NCBI GenBank assembly: GCA_016721425.1
Contig: JADKID010000043.1
Span: forward strand, 216,006-280,005
From: Bryobacterales bacterium
Lineage (GTDB): Bacteria > Acidobacteriota > Terriglobia > Bryobacterales > Bryobacteraceae
Length of the DNA stretch: 64,000 nucleotides
Reading direction: 5' to 3'
Each line of letters starts with the position of its first letter. The first letter of the stretch is position 1. The translations under genes and the position numbers were made by a program. The notes beneath the pieces were generated by a model. The model did not search any database, was not told where the DNA came from, and worked only from the letters and a program-made list of their open reading frames with translations. Shown here piece after piece: positions 34,279 to 42,515 of this stretch.

Positions 34279-35919
34279 TTACGGCAGCGGCAGGATACTG
34301 AGAGCGATGTGCGCCTGGGCATTAGGCTCGATGCGGACCGGTGTGGCGGGCCCTTTGTAGAACGGGACCCAGGCGGGATCGGCCAGCATGGCCGGATCGC
34401 TGTCGCCGTCGCTGATGCCTATGCCGAAAGCGTAAGCGAGGTAATCGCCGGGCGGGATATTGGCCATGCGAAAAGCGCCCATCTGGACCATCCCTGCGGA
34501 CTGAGTCACGCTGTTCTGCCGAACCATGCCAGCCTGTCCGACCATCAGCGTGGAGCCGGCGAGTTTCTCCATATCGGCGGGCACCAGCACCACGTAGACG
34601 TTCTCGGCCGGGCCGGAGTCCCCGTTGAACGTGGCCTCCAGGCGGCCGCCGTCATTGCCCAACAGAACGCCCATCTGGCGCGGGCCGCCAAAGGTCCAAT
34701 CGATCCAATGCCCAGGCTGTGGTTTGCCGCCGGCGGAGACGGATTTGAGGTAGATGTTGGGCTGGTTGCTGGTGACGACGATGCGGTAGCGGTCGTGGCC
34801 CACCAGCGGGATTGTGAACGTGCCGTCATCCTCCACCAGAGCGGGTGACGCGGCGGCTGCCTTGGGTGTGGTAGGCAGCAGATTTACCTGAACGGCGCCC
34901 AGCGGCAGGGTGCCGCCCTGTAGCGTGGCCCGGCCTTGCACGGCGAAGGGCGGCTCCAGTTGCAGTTGCAGGCCGGTGGCGTTGTTCTCGGTGAGCTCCA
35001 ACTGGCGTGACGCGGTGCCGATGGTGGTGGCTCCGGCGGCGTAGGCCAGTAGTTGATACTTGCCGGGCGCCACCTCCGGGAAGACAAACTCGCCGGTCTG
35101 CGCGGAATAGCGGGCGATGCGTTCCTCGCTACCGCCGCTCACCGGGCGCAGCAGCACCTGGCAGCGGGAGGGCGCGCCCTGACCCTCGGCATCGAGCACC
35201 TGGCCGGAGACGGTGAGGAACGGAACCAGTATTGGGCCGAAGTCGAAGCCGCCCAACTCCACGCCTGTATCGACGTTGATGATCTGCGCTTTGGACGCCT
35301 CGTAGACGCCGGGATAGTAGGCCGGGGCGGCGTAATGGGTGGGTCCCGATGGATCGCGGAACGAAACCGTCATGGGGCCGCCAGGCACGGCGCGGAGCAC
35401 GTACTGACCGGCGGGGAAGGCGACTGATGCGGAACTCACCCTGGGCGTTGGCGGACGCGGTGGAGACGGTGCGAAACTGCCAGCGGCCATTCAGCCAGGC
35501 GCGCCGTTGGGCCTCCACACCGCCGCGGGCGGCAGGCAGGCCGTTGGCGTCTGTGAGGTGTCCCGAGAGAATGGCGGTGGGGATCAGGAGGTACTGCAGT
35601 CCGGTTTGCTGGCAGGCCTTGGCCAACTCCAGTCGCGGACCGGAGCGCGGCCGGCGCGCCGCCAGGGGTGGCAGGTAGCCCACCTTGTGAACGCTAACGC
35701 CGTAGGCGGCCGGATCGAGCCCTTCCGCGCGAAAGCGCCGTTGTCGTCGGTGAAGTAGCCCAGTGCCAACTGCGAGCCGGCGCCGATCTTGCGGAATAGG
35801 ACGCGGGCACGGGCCACTGGGGCGCCGTTGCCGTCCTGCAGAACTGTGCCCTCGGAGCTGCACGGGCCGGTTTGAGCAAGGGCGCTGGCGGCCATGGCCA
35901 GCAGGAGAAGGGGTCTCAC
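34279..35919 (-). pseudogene. Exported carboxypeptidase-regulatory repeat protein, two frame breaks
   Basis: A reconstructed protein of about 547 residues read in three pieces. GTG 35919 starts a signal peptide (RPLLLLAMAASALAQTG) and first domain (SEGTVLQDGNGAPVARARVL). At about 35,735-35,745 one base seems missing and the frame continues as EGLDPAAYGVSVHKVGYLPP. At about 35,412-35,416 a C-run has one base too many, and it continues PAGQYVLRAVPGGPMTVSF to the stop at 34279. The domains are Ig-like carboxypeptidase-regulatory sandwiches with typical PGxYxL turns. The GTG overlaps the stop of a related gene, so the two exported paralogues are co-transcribed. Role unknown; probably a cell-surface or secreted protein. 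Confidence 0.75.
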
Positions 35920-37535
35920 TGCGCGCTCCTCTGCTTGGGTAGCCTGACCACAATGTTCTGCGTGGCGCCAGGCTCCAGCTTCACGCGGGTGGAGAGCGTC
36001 TCCAGGTCCTCGGGCGGCTCGTCCGGGCCGTACGGGCCTGGCTCGAGGGCGAGCCCCACGTAGGCCAGATACTCGCCCGGACGGATGTCGGTGATGGTGA
36101 AAGTGCCGTCCGGCAGGAAGATGCCGGAGATGGCCGCGCGCGCGTCCCGCTGCGCCGGGTCGACGGGCCAGAGCGAGATCGCTGGCCGCCCGGCAAGCAG
36201 ATTGAGGTCCGCGTTTTCGGCCCGGCCTTGTAAGGTGGCCGCGCCCGGCCGGAAGACCAGTTTCAGCGGCGGCATGCCGCCCGCACTGACGTCCAGTTCT
36301 TTGCCTGTGACGTCTTCCGCACCCAGTAGAACCCTGGCGAGATAGGTGCCGGGGGCCGGGGTTCCGACGACATTGACGTAGGCCTTGCCGGTTCCATGGA
36401 AGGTCATGGCGAACTGCCCGCTCGGGTCGGTTGCTGGTGCGCGGGCGCCGGACTGCATATCCGCCGCGACCATAGAGATGCCGATCCGTGACCAATCGGG
36501 CGCGATGTTCCCTGCACCCTCCAGTACCGCAGTTCCGCCGATCACTTGCTTGGGCAAGGGGCGCAAGACGACACCCTCCACCGGACCGCTGCCCACCTGA
36601 ATCTCGGCGCTCGCCAACGTGTTTGTTCCGTTCGGGACGGCGGTCAGGATCCAAGCGCCGGAGCGGAGGCCGGGTAGTGAAAATTCACCGTTGGTGAACA
36701 GCGCGGGCGGGCTCCCCATGAAGATGAGTTGGCCGGCGCCGGCACGCCGGGCATTCACCATGAAACGCTGGAGCGGTTGACCGTTGGCATCGAGCGCGAG
36801 GCCGCGGACCGAAAAGACAGGCTCCCGCCGCATGCGGATCTCGATTCCGGTCTCCACCGTGCCGCGTTGCACCTCGATCACTTGCGCCTGCGAGTCGTCC
36901 GAGACTCCGGGGTAATAGGTGGTGACGTAGGCCGTGAGCGCGCCGCCGCCGGCGGGAAAGACGATGTCGCGCGCGTCTATTTCGTCGGCGGCCAGAAGAT
37001 AGCGGCCCGGGTCAATACCGGCCATGTGGAACAGGCCACGATCATCGGCTTTCGCGAAACCGCCGCCGAGCGTCAAGGTCCGCCGGCCCCGGATCGTACT
37101 TGCTCGGAACAGCATGACGTTGGCATTGGCCACGGGATCGCCATTGTCGTCCAGAACCCTCCCGGCCAGCACGGATTGGGGGGCCATGGTGAACTTTAGG
37201 TCAGCGAGCTCCTGGCCGGGTTCGAGTTTGGGCAGGATGATGGAGCCGGAAGGCAGCGTGGGCGAGAAGCCCTCTTTCCGCAGGCGCACGCGGTAGACGC
37301 CGGGCTCCAGTTCCGGAATGCGAAACTGGCCGTTGGAATCCGAATAGACTCCGATGGCCGCCGGGGTGGGCTGGCCGGGCTTGGGCTCGCGCACCGGTAC
37401 CAGGCCGATCTCCACCTGGCGTAACGGTGCCCCGCTGGTCTCCTGGACCACTACACCGGCGACCGTACACTTTCGCACGGCGGGATCGTCCTGGGCAAGC
37501 AAGATCGCCGGGACCAGGAAAAGAAGATATCGCAT
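35916..37535 (-). CDS. Exported carboxypeptidase-regulatory repeat protein
   Basis: A 539-residue protein. The start is taken as ATG 37535, which gives a signal peptide (MRYLLFLVPAILLAQ); the frame is open upstream to 37760 but would hide it. The mature protein is a chain of about five Ig-like carboxypeptidase-regulatory domains with repeated patterns such as AGVVVQETSGAPLRQVEI, LAGRVLDDNGDPVANANVML, GLFHMAGIDPGRYLLAADE, GEFSLPGLRSGAWIL and FTITDIRPGEYLAYVG. Such chains are common on the acidobacterial cell surface and lack peptidase residues. Closely related to the gene it overlaps downstream, suggesting tandem duplication. Confidence 0.82.
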   Translation of the reverse strand: MRYLLFLVPAILLAQDDPAVRKCTVAGVVVQETSGAPLRQVEIGLVPVREPKPGQPTPAAIGVYSDSNGQFRIPELEPGVYRVRLRKEGFSPTLPSGSIILPKLEPGQELADLKFTMAPQSVLAGRVLDDNGDPVANANVMLFRASTIRGRRTLTLGGGFAKADDRGLFHMAGIDPGRYLLAADEIDARDIVFPAGGGALTAYVTTYYPGVSDDSQAQVIEVQRGTVETGIEIRMRREPVFSVRGLALDANGQPLQRFMVNARRAGAGQLIFMGSPPALFTNGEFSLPGLRSGAWILTAVPNGTNTLASAEIQVGSGPVEGVVLRPLPKQVIGGTAVLEGAGNIAPDWSRIGISMVAADMQSGARAPATDPSGQFAMTFHGTGKAYVNVVGTPAPGTYLARVLLGAEDVTGKELDVSAGGMPPLKLVFRPGAATLQGRAENADLNLLAGRPAISLWPVDPAQRDARAAISGIFLPDGTFTITDIRPGEYLAYVGLALEPGPYGPDEPPEDLETLSTRVKLEPGATQNIVVRLPKQRSAQ

Positions 37536-37731
37536 CGGAATGCCTGGAATGAGTACGCGCACCGCACTAACACGGTTACCACAACTTGCTAAGCGCGGTC
37601 CGGTGGTGATAGCGTGCCCGGATGGAGCGGAGACCATCGCACGCCGTGCCGCGAGTGCCGGTGTGAATGCCGGTGGTTCGGCCCTCCGCAGTTTTTGATA
37701 TCTTTGAAGTCTTTCCGGAGACGTAACCGAC

Positions 37732-38625
37732 ATGATGCAACGCCGCGAATTCCTGACCACACTGGCCGCTGCCTCGACGGCGATGGCCGCGCCGTCCTAT
37801 GAGCCGATCCTGGCCGCGCAGGCCTATGTCTTCAGCCAGGCGTATGCGCGGCTGAACCAGCGCATGGAGGATCGCATCTCCGAGGTGCTGGAGATCCTCT
37901 CCACCAGCGGATACAAGACGCTGGAGCTGACCAGCCAGTTTTTCACCACAGACAATACATCCAACACGGCTCAGGCTCTGATGCTGGGCCGGCTGAAGTG
38001 CCCGGTGGTGTACAACGGCGGCATCATGCACACCGCGGACGGCGCCAAGCAGACCATCCAGCAGACGGTGGAACTGGCCAAGCGGGTGAAGGCGGCGCAC
38101 CCCATTACCGGGCTGAACTTCAACGCCAATCCGAAGCCGAACGCCGAAGCCAAGACGGACGCCGAACTGGGCGTGCAGGCCGAGAATCTGAACAAGCTCG
38201 CCAAGGAGTTGAAGAAGCTGAATGTGCGCCTGATGATCCATCAACACGCGCCGGAGATGGCCAACAACGCCAAGGAATGGCGTCATATACTGGCCAACAC
38301 CGACGCCAAGCTGGTGGACATCTGCCTGGACGTCCACTGGGTGTTGCGCGGCGGCCAGGATCCGATGACTCTGCTGAAAGAGTGCTCTTCGCGCCTCGCC
38401 AGCCTGCATCTGCGCAACTCAAAGAACGGCGTGTGGACCGAAGACCTGGGCGACGGCGATGTGGATTACCGCCCCGTAGCCGAGCACCTGAAGAGCATCG
38501 GCTACAAGGGCTACTTAGTGGTGGAACTGGCTTGGGACAAGGCCACTGAGCCGACGCGCTCGCTCGACGAGAACATGAAGCGCAGCCGGGAATACGTCGA
38601 GAAGGTCTTCGGCCTCAAAGCCTGA
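37732..38625 (+). CDS. Exported sugar phosphate isomerase/epimerase-like TIM barrel
   Basis: A 297-residue protein of the xylose-isomerase-like TIM-barrel family. The N-terminus MMQRREFLTTLAAASTAMAA has a Tat-type twin Arg followed by FLTT, implying export after folding. Barrel features: GYKTLELTSQFF, LNVRLMIHQHAPEM (metal His), VDICLDVHWVLRGG (metal Asp/His), LASLHLRNSKNG and YLVVELAW (catalytic-side Glu). It probably isomerises or cleaves a sugar derivative in the periplasm. GGAGA lies at 37715-37719, 12 bases upstream of the start. It stands divergent from the carboxypeptidase-regulatory genes, 196 bases apart, and converges with the PQQ-type dehydrogenase. Confidence 0.85.
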   Translation: MMQRREFLTTLAAASTAMAAPSYEPILAAQAYVFSQAYARLNQRMEDRISEVLEILSTSGYKTLELTSQFFTTDNTSNTAQALMLGRLKCPVVYNGGIMHTADGAKQTIQQTVELAKRVKAAHPITGLNFNANPKPNAEAKTDAELGVQAENLNKLAKELKKLNVRLMIHQHAPEMANNAKEWRHILANTDAKLVDICLDVHWVLRGGQDPMTLLKECSSRLASLHLRNSKNGVWTEDLGDGDVDYRPVAEHLKSIGYKGYLVVELAWDKATEPTRSLDENMKRSREYVEKVFGLKA

Positions 38626-38629
38626 CGCG

Positions 38630-39838
38630 TCAGCGCTTGTAGGTGACCAGGTAGAGTCTATTGCCCGCGTCTTCGGTGAAGAGCAGGGAGCCATCTTTGC
38701 GTGCCAGCACGCCCACGGGCCGGCCCCAGACCTCTTTCTCGGCGGGGTTGAGCATGAATCCGGTGAGGAAGTCTTCCTGTGGTCCGGATGGCTTACCCTT
38801 CTTGAACGGGATGAACACCAGCGAGTAGCCGGTGCGTTGCGCGCGGTTTGAGGAGCCCCGCAGGGCGATGAAGGCGCCGTTGCGATAGCGGGCAGGGAAC
38901 TGCTTGCCCGTGTAGAAGCGGACGTCCATGGCGGCGACGTGGGAAGGCGTCAGAATCACGTCCGGAACGATGGTCTTGGCGATGAGATCGGGCCGCTGGC
39001 CCTTGTTGCGCGGCTCCTCATTCGGCCCGATGTAGGCATAGGGCCATCCATAGTAGGCGCCCTCTTTGACCTGCGTGAAGAAGTCCGGCACCAGGTCGTC
39101 GCCCAGGCCGTCGCGCTCCTGCACGGTGGCCCAGAGTTCGCCGCTTTCGGGGCTCAGCGCGAGTCCGACGGGGTTGCGAATGCCTCCCGCCACCACCTCG
39201 CGGCCGGAGCCATCGGGGTTGTAGCGCAGCACGGCGGCGCGGTATTCCGGATCGCCGGGCGCAATGTTGGAGCGCGAGCCGATGCCGAGATAGAGCTTGT
39301 CGCCCTTGGCGTTGAAGAGGATGGTGCGGGTCCAATGGCCCTGGTCCTCACCCTTGAGAGGGATGATCTCCTCGGCGGGGCCAACGGTTCGTTTGGCGGA
39401 ATCGTACGGGTAGCGCTTCACCGACGTGGCCTCGGCGATATAGAGATAGCTCTTCCAGAAAGCCAGGCCGAAGGGGCGATCGAGCCCGGAGACGAGCGCG
39501 GACTTTTCATCGTCGCTGATGCGCCCGTCGTGATTGCTGTCTGAGAGGACGAAGACCGTGCCGTTCTTGACGCTATCGGAGAGCAGGATCTCGCCGGCAG
39601 GCCCTTCGAGCAGGTAGCGGGGCTTGGCGAAGCCGGAGGCGAACTCCGAGGCCGTGAAGCCGGCGGGGACCTTGAGGGCGACACCGCTGGGTTGGGGGAT
39701 GACCTTGGGGGCATTGGCCGCCGAGGGCGTGTGGTAGGGCTGAGGCAGCTTGGGCGGATCGGCGGCGAAGGCGGACAGAGAAGCGGCGCCCAGAGCCACC
39801 CCGAGTCCCAGAGTCAGGTGGAATTGCATCCTTGTCAT
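38630..39838 (-). CDS. Exported PQQ-type glucose/sorbosone dehydrogenase
   Basis: A 402-residue protein with signal peptide (about 1-25, ending LSAFA) and the six-bladed beta propeller of soluble quinoprotein glucose/sorbosone dehydrogenases: PSGVALKVPAGFTASEFAS, LAFWKSYLYIAEA, GHWTRTILFNAKGDKLYLGI, GIRNPVGLALSPESGELWA, GWPYAYIGPNE and LLFTEDAGNRLYLV. An EF-hand-like loop, DSNHDGRISDDE, in the first quarter should bind calcium. It would oxidise a sugar in the periplasm with PQQ. No pqq biosynthesis genes are near. ATG 39829 (MQFHLTLGLG) is an alternative start. Confidence 0.88.
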   Translation of the reverse strand: MTRMQFHLTLGLGVALGAASLSAFAADPPKLPQPYHTPSAANAPKVIPQPSGVALKVPAGFTASEFASGFAKPRYLLEGPAGEILLSDSVKNGTVFVLSDSNHDGRISDDEKSALVSGLDRPFGLAFWKSYLYIAEATSVKRYPYDSAKRTVGPAEEIIPLKGEDQGHWTRTILFNAKGDKLYLGIGSRSNIAPGDPEYRAAVLRYNPDGSGREVVAGGIRNPVGLALSPESGELWATVQERDGLGDDLVPDFFTQVKEGAYYGWPYAYIGPNEEPRNKGQRPDLIAKTIVPDVILTPSHVAAMDVRFYTGKQFPARYRNGAFIALRGSSNRAQRTGYSLVFIPFKKGKPSGPQEDFLTGFMLNPAEKEVWGRPVGVLARKDGSLLFTEDAGNRLYLVTYKR

Positions 39839-39893
39839 TCTATCTGGGAAAGGAGCGGGGTGTGGAAGATCTGCGGTGAATTTTCGCGAAGTC

Positions 39894-39923
39894 TTGACGG
39901 GGCTGTGACGGAGCCGCTACTAT
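39894..39923 (+). promoter_or_regulatory. Sigma-70-type promoter of initiator tRNA
   Basis: TTGACG (39894-39899) and TACTAT (39918-39923), separated by 18 bases, place the transcription start at or beside the first base of tRNA-fMet (39929). This is the clearest promoter in the window. Confidence 0.75.
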
Positions 39924-39928
39924 CAGAG

Positions 39929-40005
<77 letters not shown>

Positions 40006-40488
40006 ACAAAATCAATCAGTTGCGGTCATACCGAACGCGGCTTCAAACTCCCACCAACTCCCAATAGGACGGCTCACCGCCAGCTCAGTATCCGAGCTAG
40101 GTCCGAAGTCTTGCCAGCCTTCCACCACATCCGGAAAGCTCCGTCATTCGCGGCGCTCTTGATCGGGCCTATCGCCGAGCCATCGACGTTGATGGTGGTC
40201 CGGATGATCGAGTGCCTCATCCAGTGCCAGTCACGGATCTAGAGGCCCCACCTTCCAAGCTGGAATGCTGAACTCGCTTGCACTATTCAGCGAAATGGAG
40301 CACGAGTTGGCTGTCGAGCGGACATGCGCCAGCACCGCAGGCGCGCGATGGGAAGATAGTGTCGGGAAACCTCGCGTCTGTGCTGCCTCGGTGTGACGTT
40401 TGTAAAAAAACAACCTCACTGGAGGTGGCCGGACGTGCTTATGTTATGCTTTCTGGCATTCTCTGGGTTGTGAACAAGGGATCATCTC
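40006..40488. other. Stretch with no intact gene next to tRNA-fMet
   Basis: Apart from the short integrase-like tail at 40074-40220 I see no intact gene here. The right-hand part (40420-40488) is AT-richer and should hold the promoter of the PEP-CTERM gene. The composition and remnants fit a decayed insertion behind a tRNA. Confidence 0.5.
40074..40220 (-). pseudogene. Tyrosine recombinase C-terminal remnant
   Basis: A 48-residue frame (ATG 40220) begins MRHSIIRTTINVDGSA. It closely resembles the C-terminal catalytic segment of phage-type tyrosine integrases, where MRHSDIRTTMNVYGDA is common; the nucleophilic Tyr appears as Asp (NVDG for NVYG), so it would be inactive. It continues with a helix-like tail to a stop at 40074. 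A TAG stop lies 21 bases upstream of the ATG, so nothing else of the enzyme is left in this frame. It is 69 bases from tRNA-fMet, a typical integration position. The identification rests on one motif. Confidence 0.45.
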
Positions 40489-41112
40489 ATGCAGATTCTC
40501 AGGTTCATGGATAAATCGCGCCCCTCCCAACCGCTCGTGGCGATCGCAGCGCTTCTGTTGGGCCTCGGCTGCGCGTCCCGAGCCTCGGCATCACCCATCA
40601 CGTTCACTGCATCTGGCGCCTTTCCCGATGGCGGCTCGCTGAGCGGAACGCTGCTGATCGATACTGCAACCGGCGAAGTGCTATTCGCGGATCTGAAGGC
40701 CCTCGTGATTCGGTATGTGACCTATTCTTTGCCGCGTGGTACAGGGAGCGTCACTATTAGGGTTCCCCGGAGTTTTGTGTTGTCCGAAAGTGTTGAAGGC
40801 GTCGCGAACTATAACAACGGCGGGTTGTTTGCGATCCTGGTTCACGGCAGCGTTGCGGACGGCAACCCTATGCTTTCGCTGAGCCTGAACGAACTCAACC
40901 TCATCGGTTTTGGGGGCGGTCCCGCAGTCACTCCCAGCGGCCTAACCGCTATAGCTCATTACAGCCTGAGCGACAGCCAACTCACCGCCGATGTGCCGGA
41001 GCCATCGCCACGCTCTACCGTCGCGCTGGCCGGCTTGCTGGGAGCGATGATTGAGTGGCGAAGGCGGACGAGGCAAGTCCGGAATCTCTCAACACGGCGA
41101 AGGTCATACTGA
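40489..41112 (+). CDS. PEP-CTERM sorting-signal protein
   Basis: A 207-residue exported protein with signal peptide (about 8-34, ALLLGLGCASRASAS) and, near the end, VPEPSP followed by a hydrophobic helix (TVALAGLLGAMIEW) and basic residues (RRRTRQVR). This is the tripartite PEP-CTERM signal recognised by exosortase. The middle (about 36-160) is beta-rich and low-complexity (FTASGAFPDGGSLSGTLLID), as in many extracellular PEP-CTERM proteins. No exosortase or EPS genes are in the window. AAGGGAT lies about ten bases before the start. ATG 40507 is an alternative start. The end overlaps a convergent TPR fragment. Confidence 0.75.
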   Translation: MQILRFMDKSRPSQPLVAIAALLLGLGCASRASASPITFTASGAFPDGGSLSGTLLIDTATGEVLFADLKALVIRYVTYSLPRGTGSVTIRVPRSFVLSESVEGVANYNNGGLFAILVHGSVADGNPMLSLSLNELNLIGFGGGPAVTPSGLTAIAHYSLSDSQLTADVPEPSPRSTVALAGLLGAMIEWRRRTRQVRNLSTRRRSY

Positions 41113-41372
41113 TCGCCAGGTGGTTGGGGCCTGGGTCAGAGCCTCTCTGTACTTCGCCTCCGCCTCGTTCGATTTTCCCGTCTGCTCGAACACGGACACG
41201 TCGTTGCTCAACCGCGGCGCCGTGAACGCAATCTGGCTGTCCTTGTCGATGTTCGCTAGCACCTCGGTTAGGGTTGCCTTGATTCGATCGGCCTCCTCCA
41301 GTTGACCGTCCTGGCGCAGTGACAGCTGTGGCTGTTCAGCGTGGACCCTTTCACGGACCTGACGGTGCCATC
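41104..41372 (-). pseudogene. TPR-protein C-terminal fragment
   Basis: An open frame with no start codon at its head reads LSLRQDGQLEEADRI, later QIAFTAPRLSNDVSVFEQTG and NEAEAKYREAL, to a stop at 41104. The pattern is the end of a tetratricopeptide protein. A stop just before the first residues shows the N-terminal part is missing, so it is a relic. It overlaps the 3' end of the convergent PEP-CTERM gene by nine bases. No function can be assigned. Confidence 0.5.
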
Positions 41373-41391
41373 AAACGGATGGGGTTGGCTG

Positions 41392-41505
41392 CTATATCCT
41401 GATGTACCCCAGATACCTGAGGAACGTCACGATCACGATGAGTCCGACGAGGCCAAATGCGATTCGCGCAATTGGAGAGTAATTGGGTCTGTCCGGTTGT
41501 GCCAT
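41392..41505 (-). CDS. Small membrane protein, 37 aa
   Basis: Starts at ATG 41505, preceded on this strand by the purine stretch AGAGGGG as ribosome-binding site. Sequence: polar head (MAQPDRPNYSPIAR), one transmembrane helix (IAFGLVGLIVIVTFLRYLG) and a short end (YIRI). It follows the glycine-zipper stress-type protein by 52 bases on the same strand and may be co-transcribed. No family recognised. Too short for routine gene calling. Confidence 0.5.
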   Translation of the reverse strand: MAQPDRPNYSPIARIAFGLVGLIVIVTFLRYLGYIRI

Positions 41506-41557
41506 GCCCCTCTCTGCCTGTAGTTCTGTCCGGGGTCCGCGATGGTTCCCGGCGCTG

Positions 41558-41902
41558 TTACGCTTTGCGGGCGGCTCGGCCAACCAGGAAGCCGGCGGCA
41601 AGGGCTCCGGCGACGAAGCCGGCCGGGTTGTGGCGGATCATCTTCCGCAGGCTCGTGAGCACACCGCTTATTTCGTAGTCGCGCACGAATTCGGCGCTGT
41701 GGTCGAGTTTGGCCGCGGCATTGTCTGCCATTTCGCCTACTGCTTCTCCAGCATCCCGGATGGAGCAGGCCGAGGCGTTGAGGGCGCTCGCTGTCTCTCC
41801 GCGCGCTTCGGCGAACTTCTTCCCTGCCGTTCGGCCTAAGGCGCCAACCTGTTCCACTGTGTTCGCGAGTTTATCGCCAAGATGAGAGGCAGTTTCGATC
41901 AT
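41558..41902 (-). CDS. YqjD/DUF883-like membrane-anchored stress protein
   Basis: The start is set at ATG 41902, which has AAGGAG nine bases upstream; the longer frame to 42175 is unlikely. The 114 residues are helical and Ala/Glu/Lys-rich (KKFAEARGETASALNA, AGEAVGEMADNAAAKLD), then a basic stretch (SLRKMIRHNP) and a glycine-zipper membrane helix (AGFVAGALAAGFLVGRAARKA). This is the layout of YqjD/ElaB/YgaM proteins, tail-anchored inner-membrane proteins that bind ribosomes in stationary phase. That role is known for E. coli relatives and inferred here. It is the last ordinary-looking gene before the tRNA-Thr fragment. Confidence 0.65.
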   Translation of the reverse strand: MIETASHLGDKLANTVEQVGALGRTAGKKFAEARGETASALNASACSIRDAGEAVGEMADNAAAKLDHSAEFVRDYEISGVLTSLRKMIRHNPAGFVAGALAAGFLVGRAARKA

Positions 41903-42181
41903 TGTATTCGCTCCTTGGACCGCGCGGCGTTCCGGCGGGCCTGCCACTTCTATTGCAGATACCCTGCCAACTTCCGTCGAGCGACACTGGTGATCGTGCT
42001 GCGAGGCAAGCAAAGGCGAATCCCCGCAGAGCACGGCGCCCAGGTCTATACCGCGCCAGCGCCTGTTCCGACGCTGCGTGGTCACATGACCAACTATGGT
42101 CGCCGGCCATTGGGAGCGCCTGATCGTCAGTGCGAGCGCCATCGGGCCAAGTGAGGCCCCGACAATTCCCACCACACAAGC

Positions 42182-42205
42182 AAAAGGGCCGCCTGGAGGC
42201 AGCCC
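42182..42205 (-). terminator. Terminator of the interrupted tRNA-Thr gene
   Basis: On the minus strand GGGCTGCC-TCCA-GGCGGCCC forms an eight-base stem (one wobble) followed by TTTT. It lies 19 bases downstream of the tRNA-Thr 3' end, where a tRNA terminator is expected, which argues that this side is the original chromosomal tRNA locus. Confidence 0.7.
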
Positions 42206-42223
42206 GTAAACTGAAGAATCCTA

Positions 42224-42266
42224 TGGAGCCAGCGGAGGGGATCGAACCCCCGACCCTCTGATTACA
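42224..42266 (-). other. 3' half of tRNA-Thr (attachment-site remnant)
   Basis: Forty-three bases, from the anticodon TGT through the 3' side of the anticodon stem (AATCAGAG), a perfect T arm (GGGGG-TTCGATC-CCCTC), the acceptor strand CGCTGGC and encoded TCCA end, match tRNA-Thr(TGT). The 5' half is absent: the sequence beyond 42266 cannot pair to complete an anticodon stem. This is the classic displaced 3' end left when an element integrates at a tRNA and supplies a replacement 3' half. Confidence 0.8.
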
Positions 42267-42515
42267 GAACATCCTGGGAATCGCAAACTGCTGATAATAA
42301 AGGCAACAGTGCGTCGCCTATAACGCCTGCAGAGCGTTCTGCGGCGGTAGTTGAACAGGTTTCTGAACAGGTCGGTGCGCGCAGTGTGTGGACTCCGGCA
42401 AAGGCTGAACAGGTTGTCGCTCGACCCGTCCAGGAGGATCGTCCGGCCCCCTCCTGGCGTCGATCGGCCCGGCGAGGTGAACTGTGATGCCGAGTGCCGG
42501 CTTCCGCACCGTGAG

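Noticed and set aside
35584..36654. 356-codon minus-strand frame across two carboxypeptidase-regulatory genes
   Set aside because: Only its last third is sense, where it supplies the first part of the downstream gene; the rest is an out-of-frame reading of the upstream gene.
41558..42175. 205-residue version of the YqjD-like protein
   Set aside because: The first 91 residues are unlike the family and lack a ribosome-binding site, whereas ATG 41902 has AAGGAG and starts the family-like sequence.
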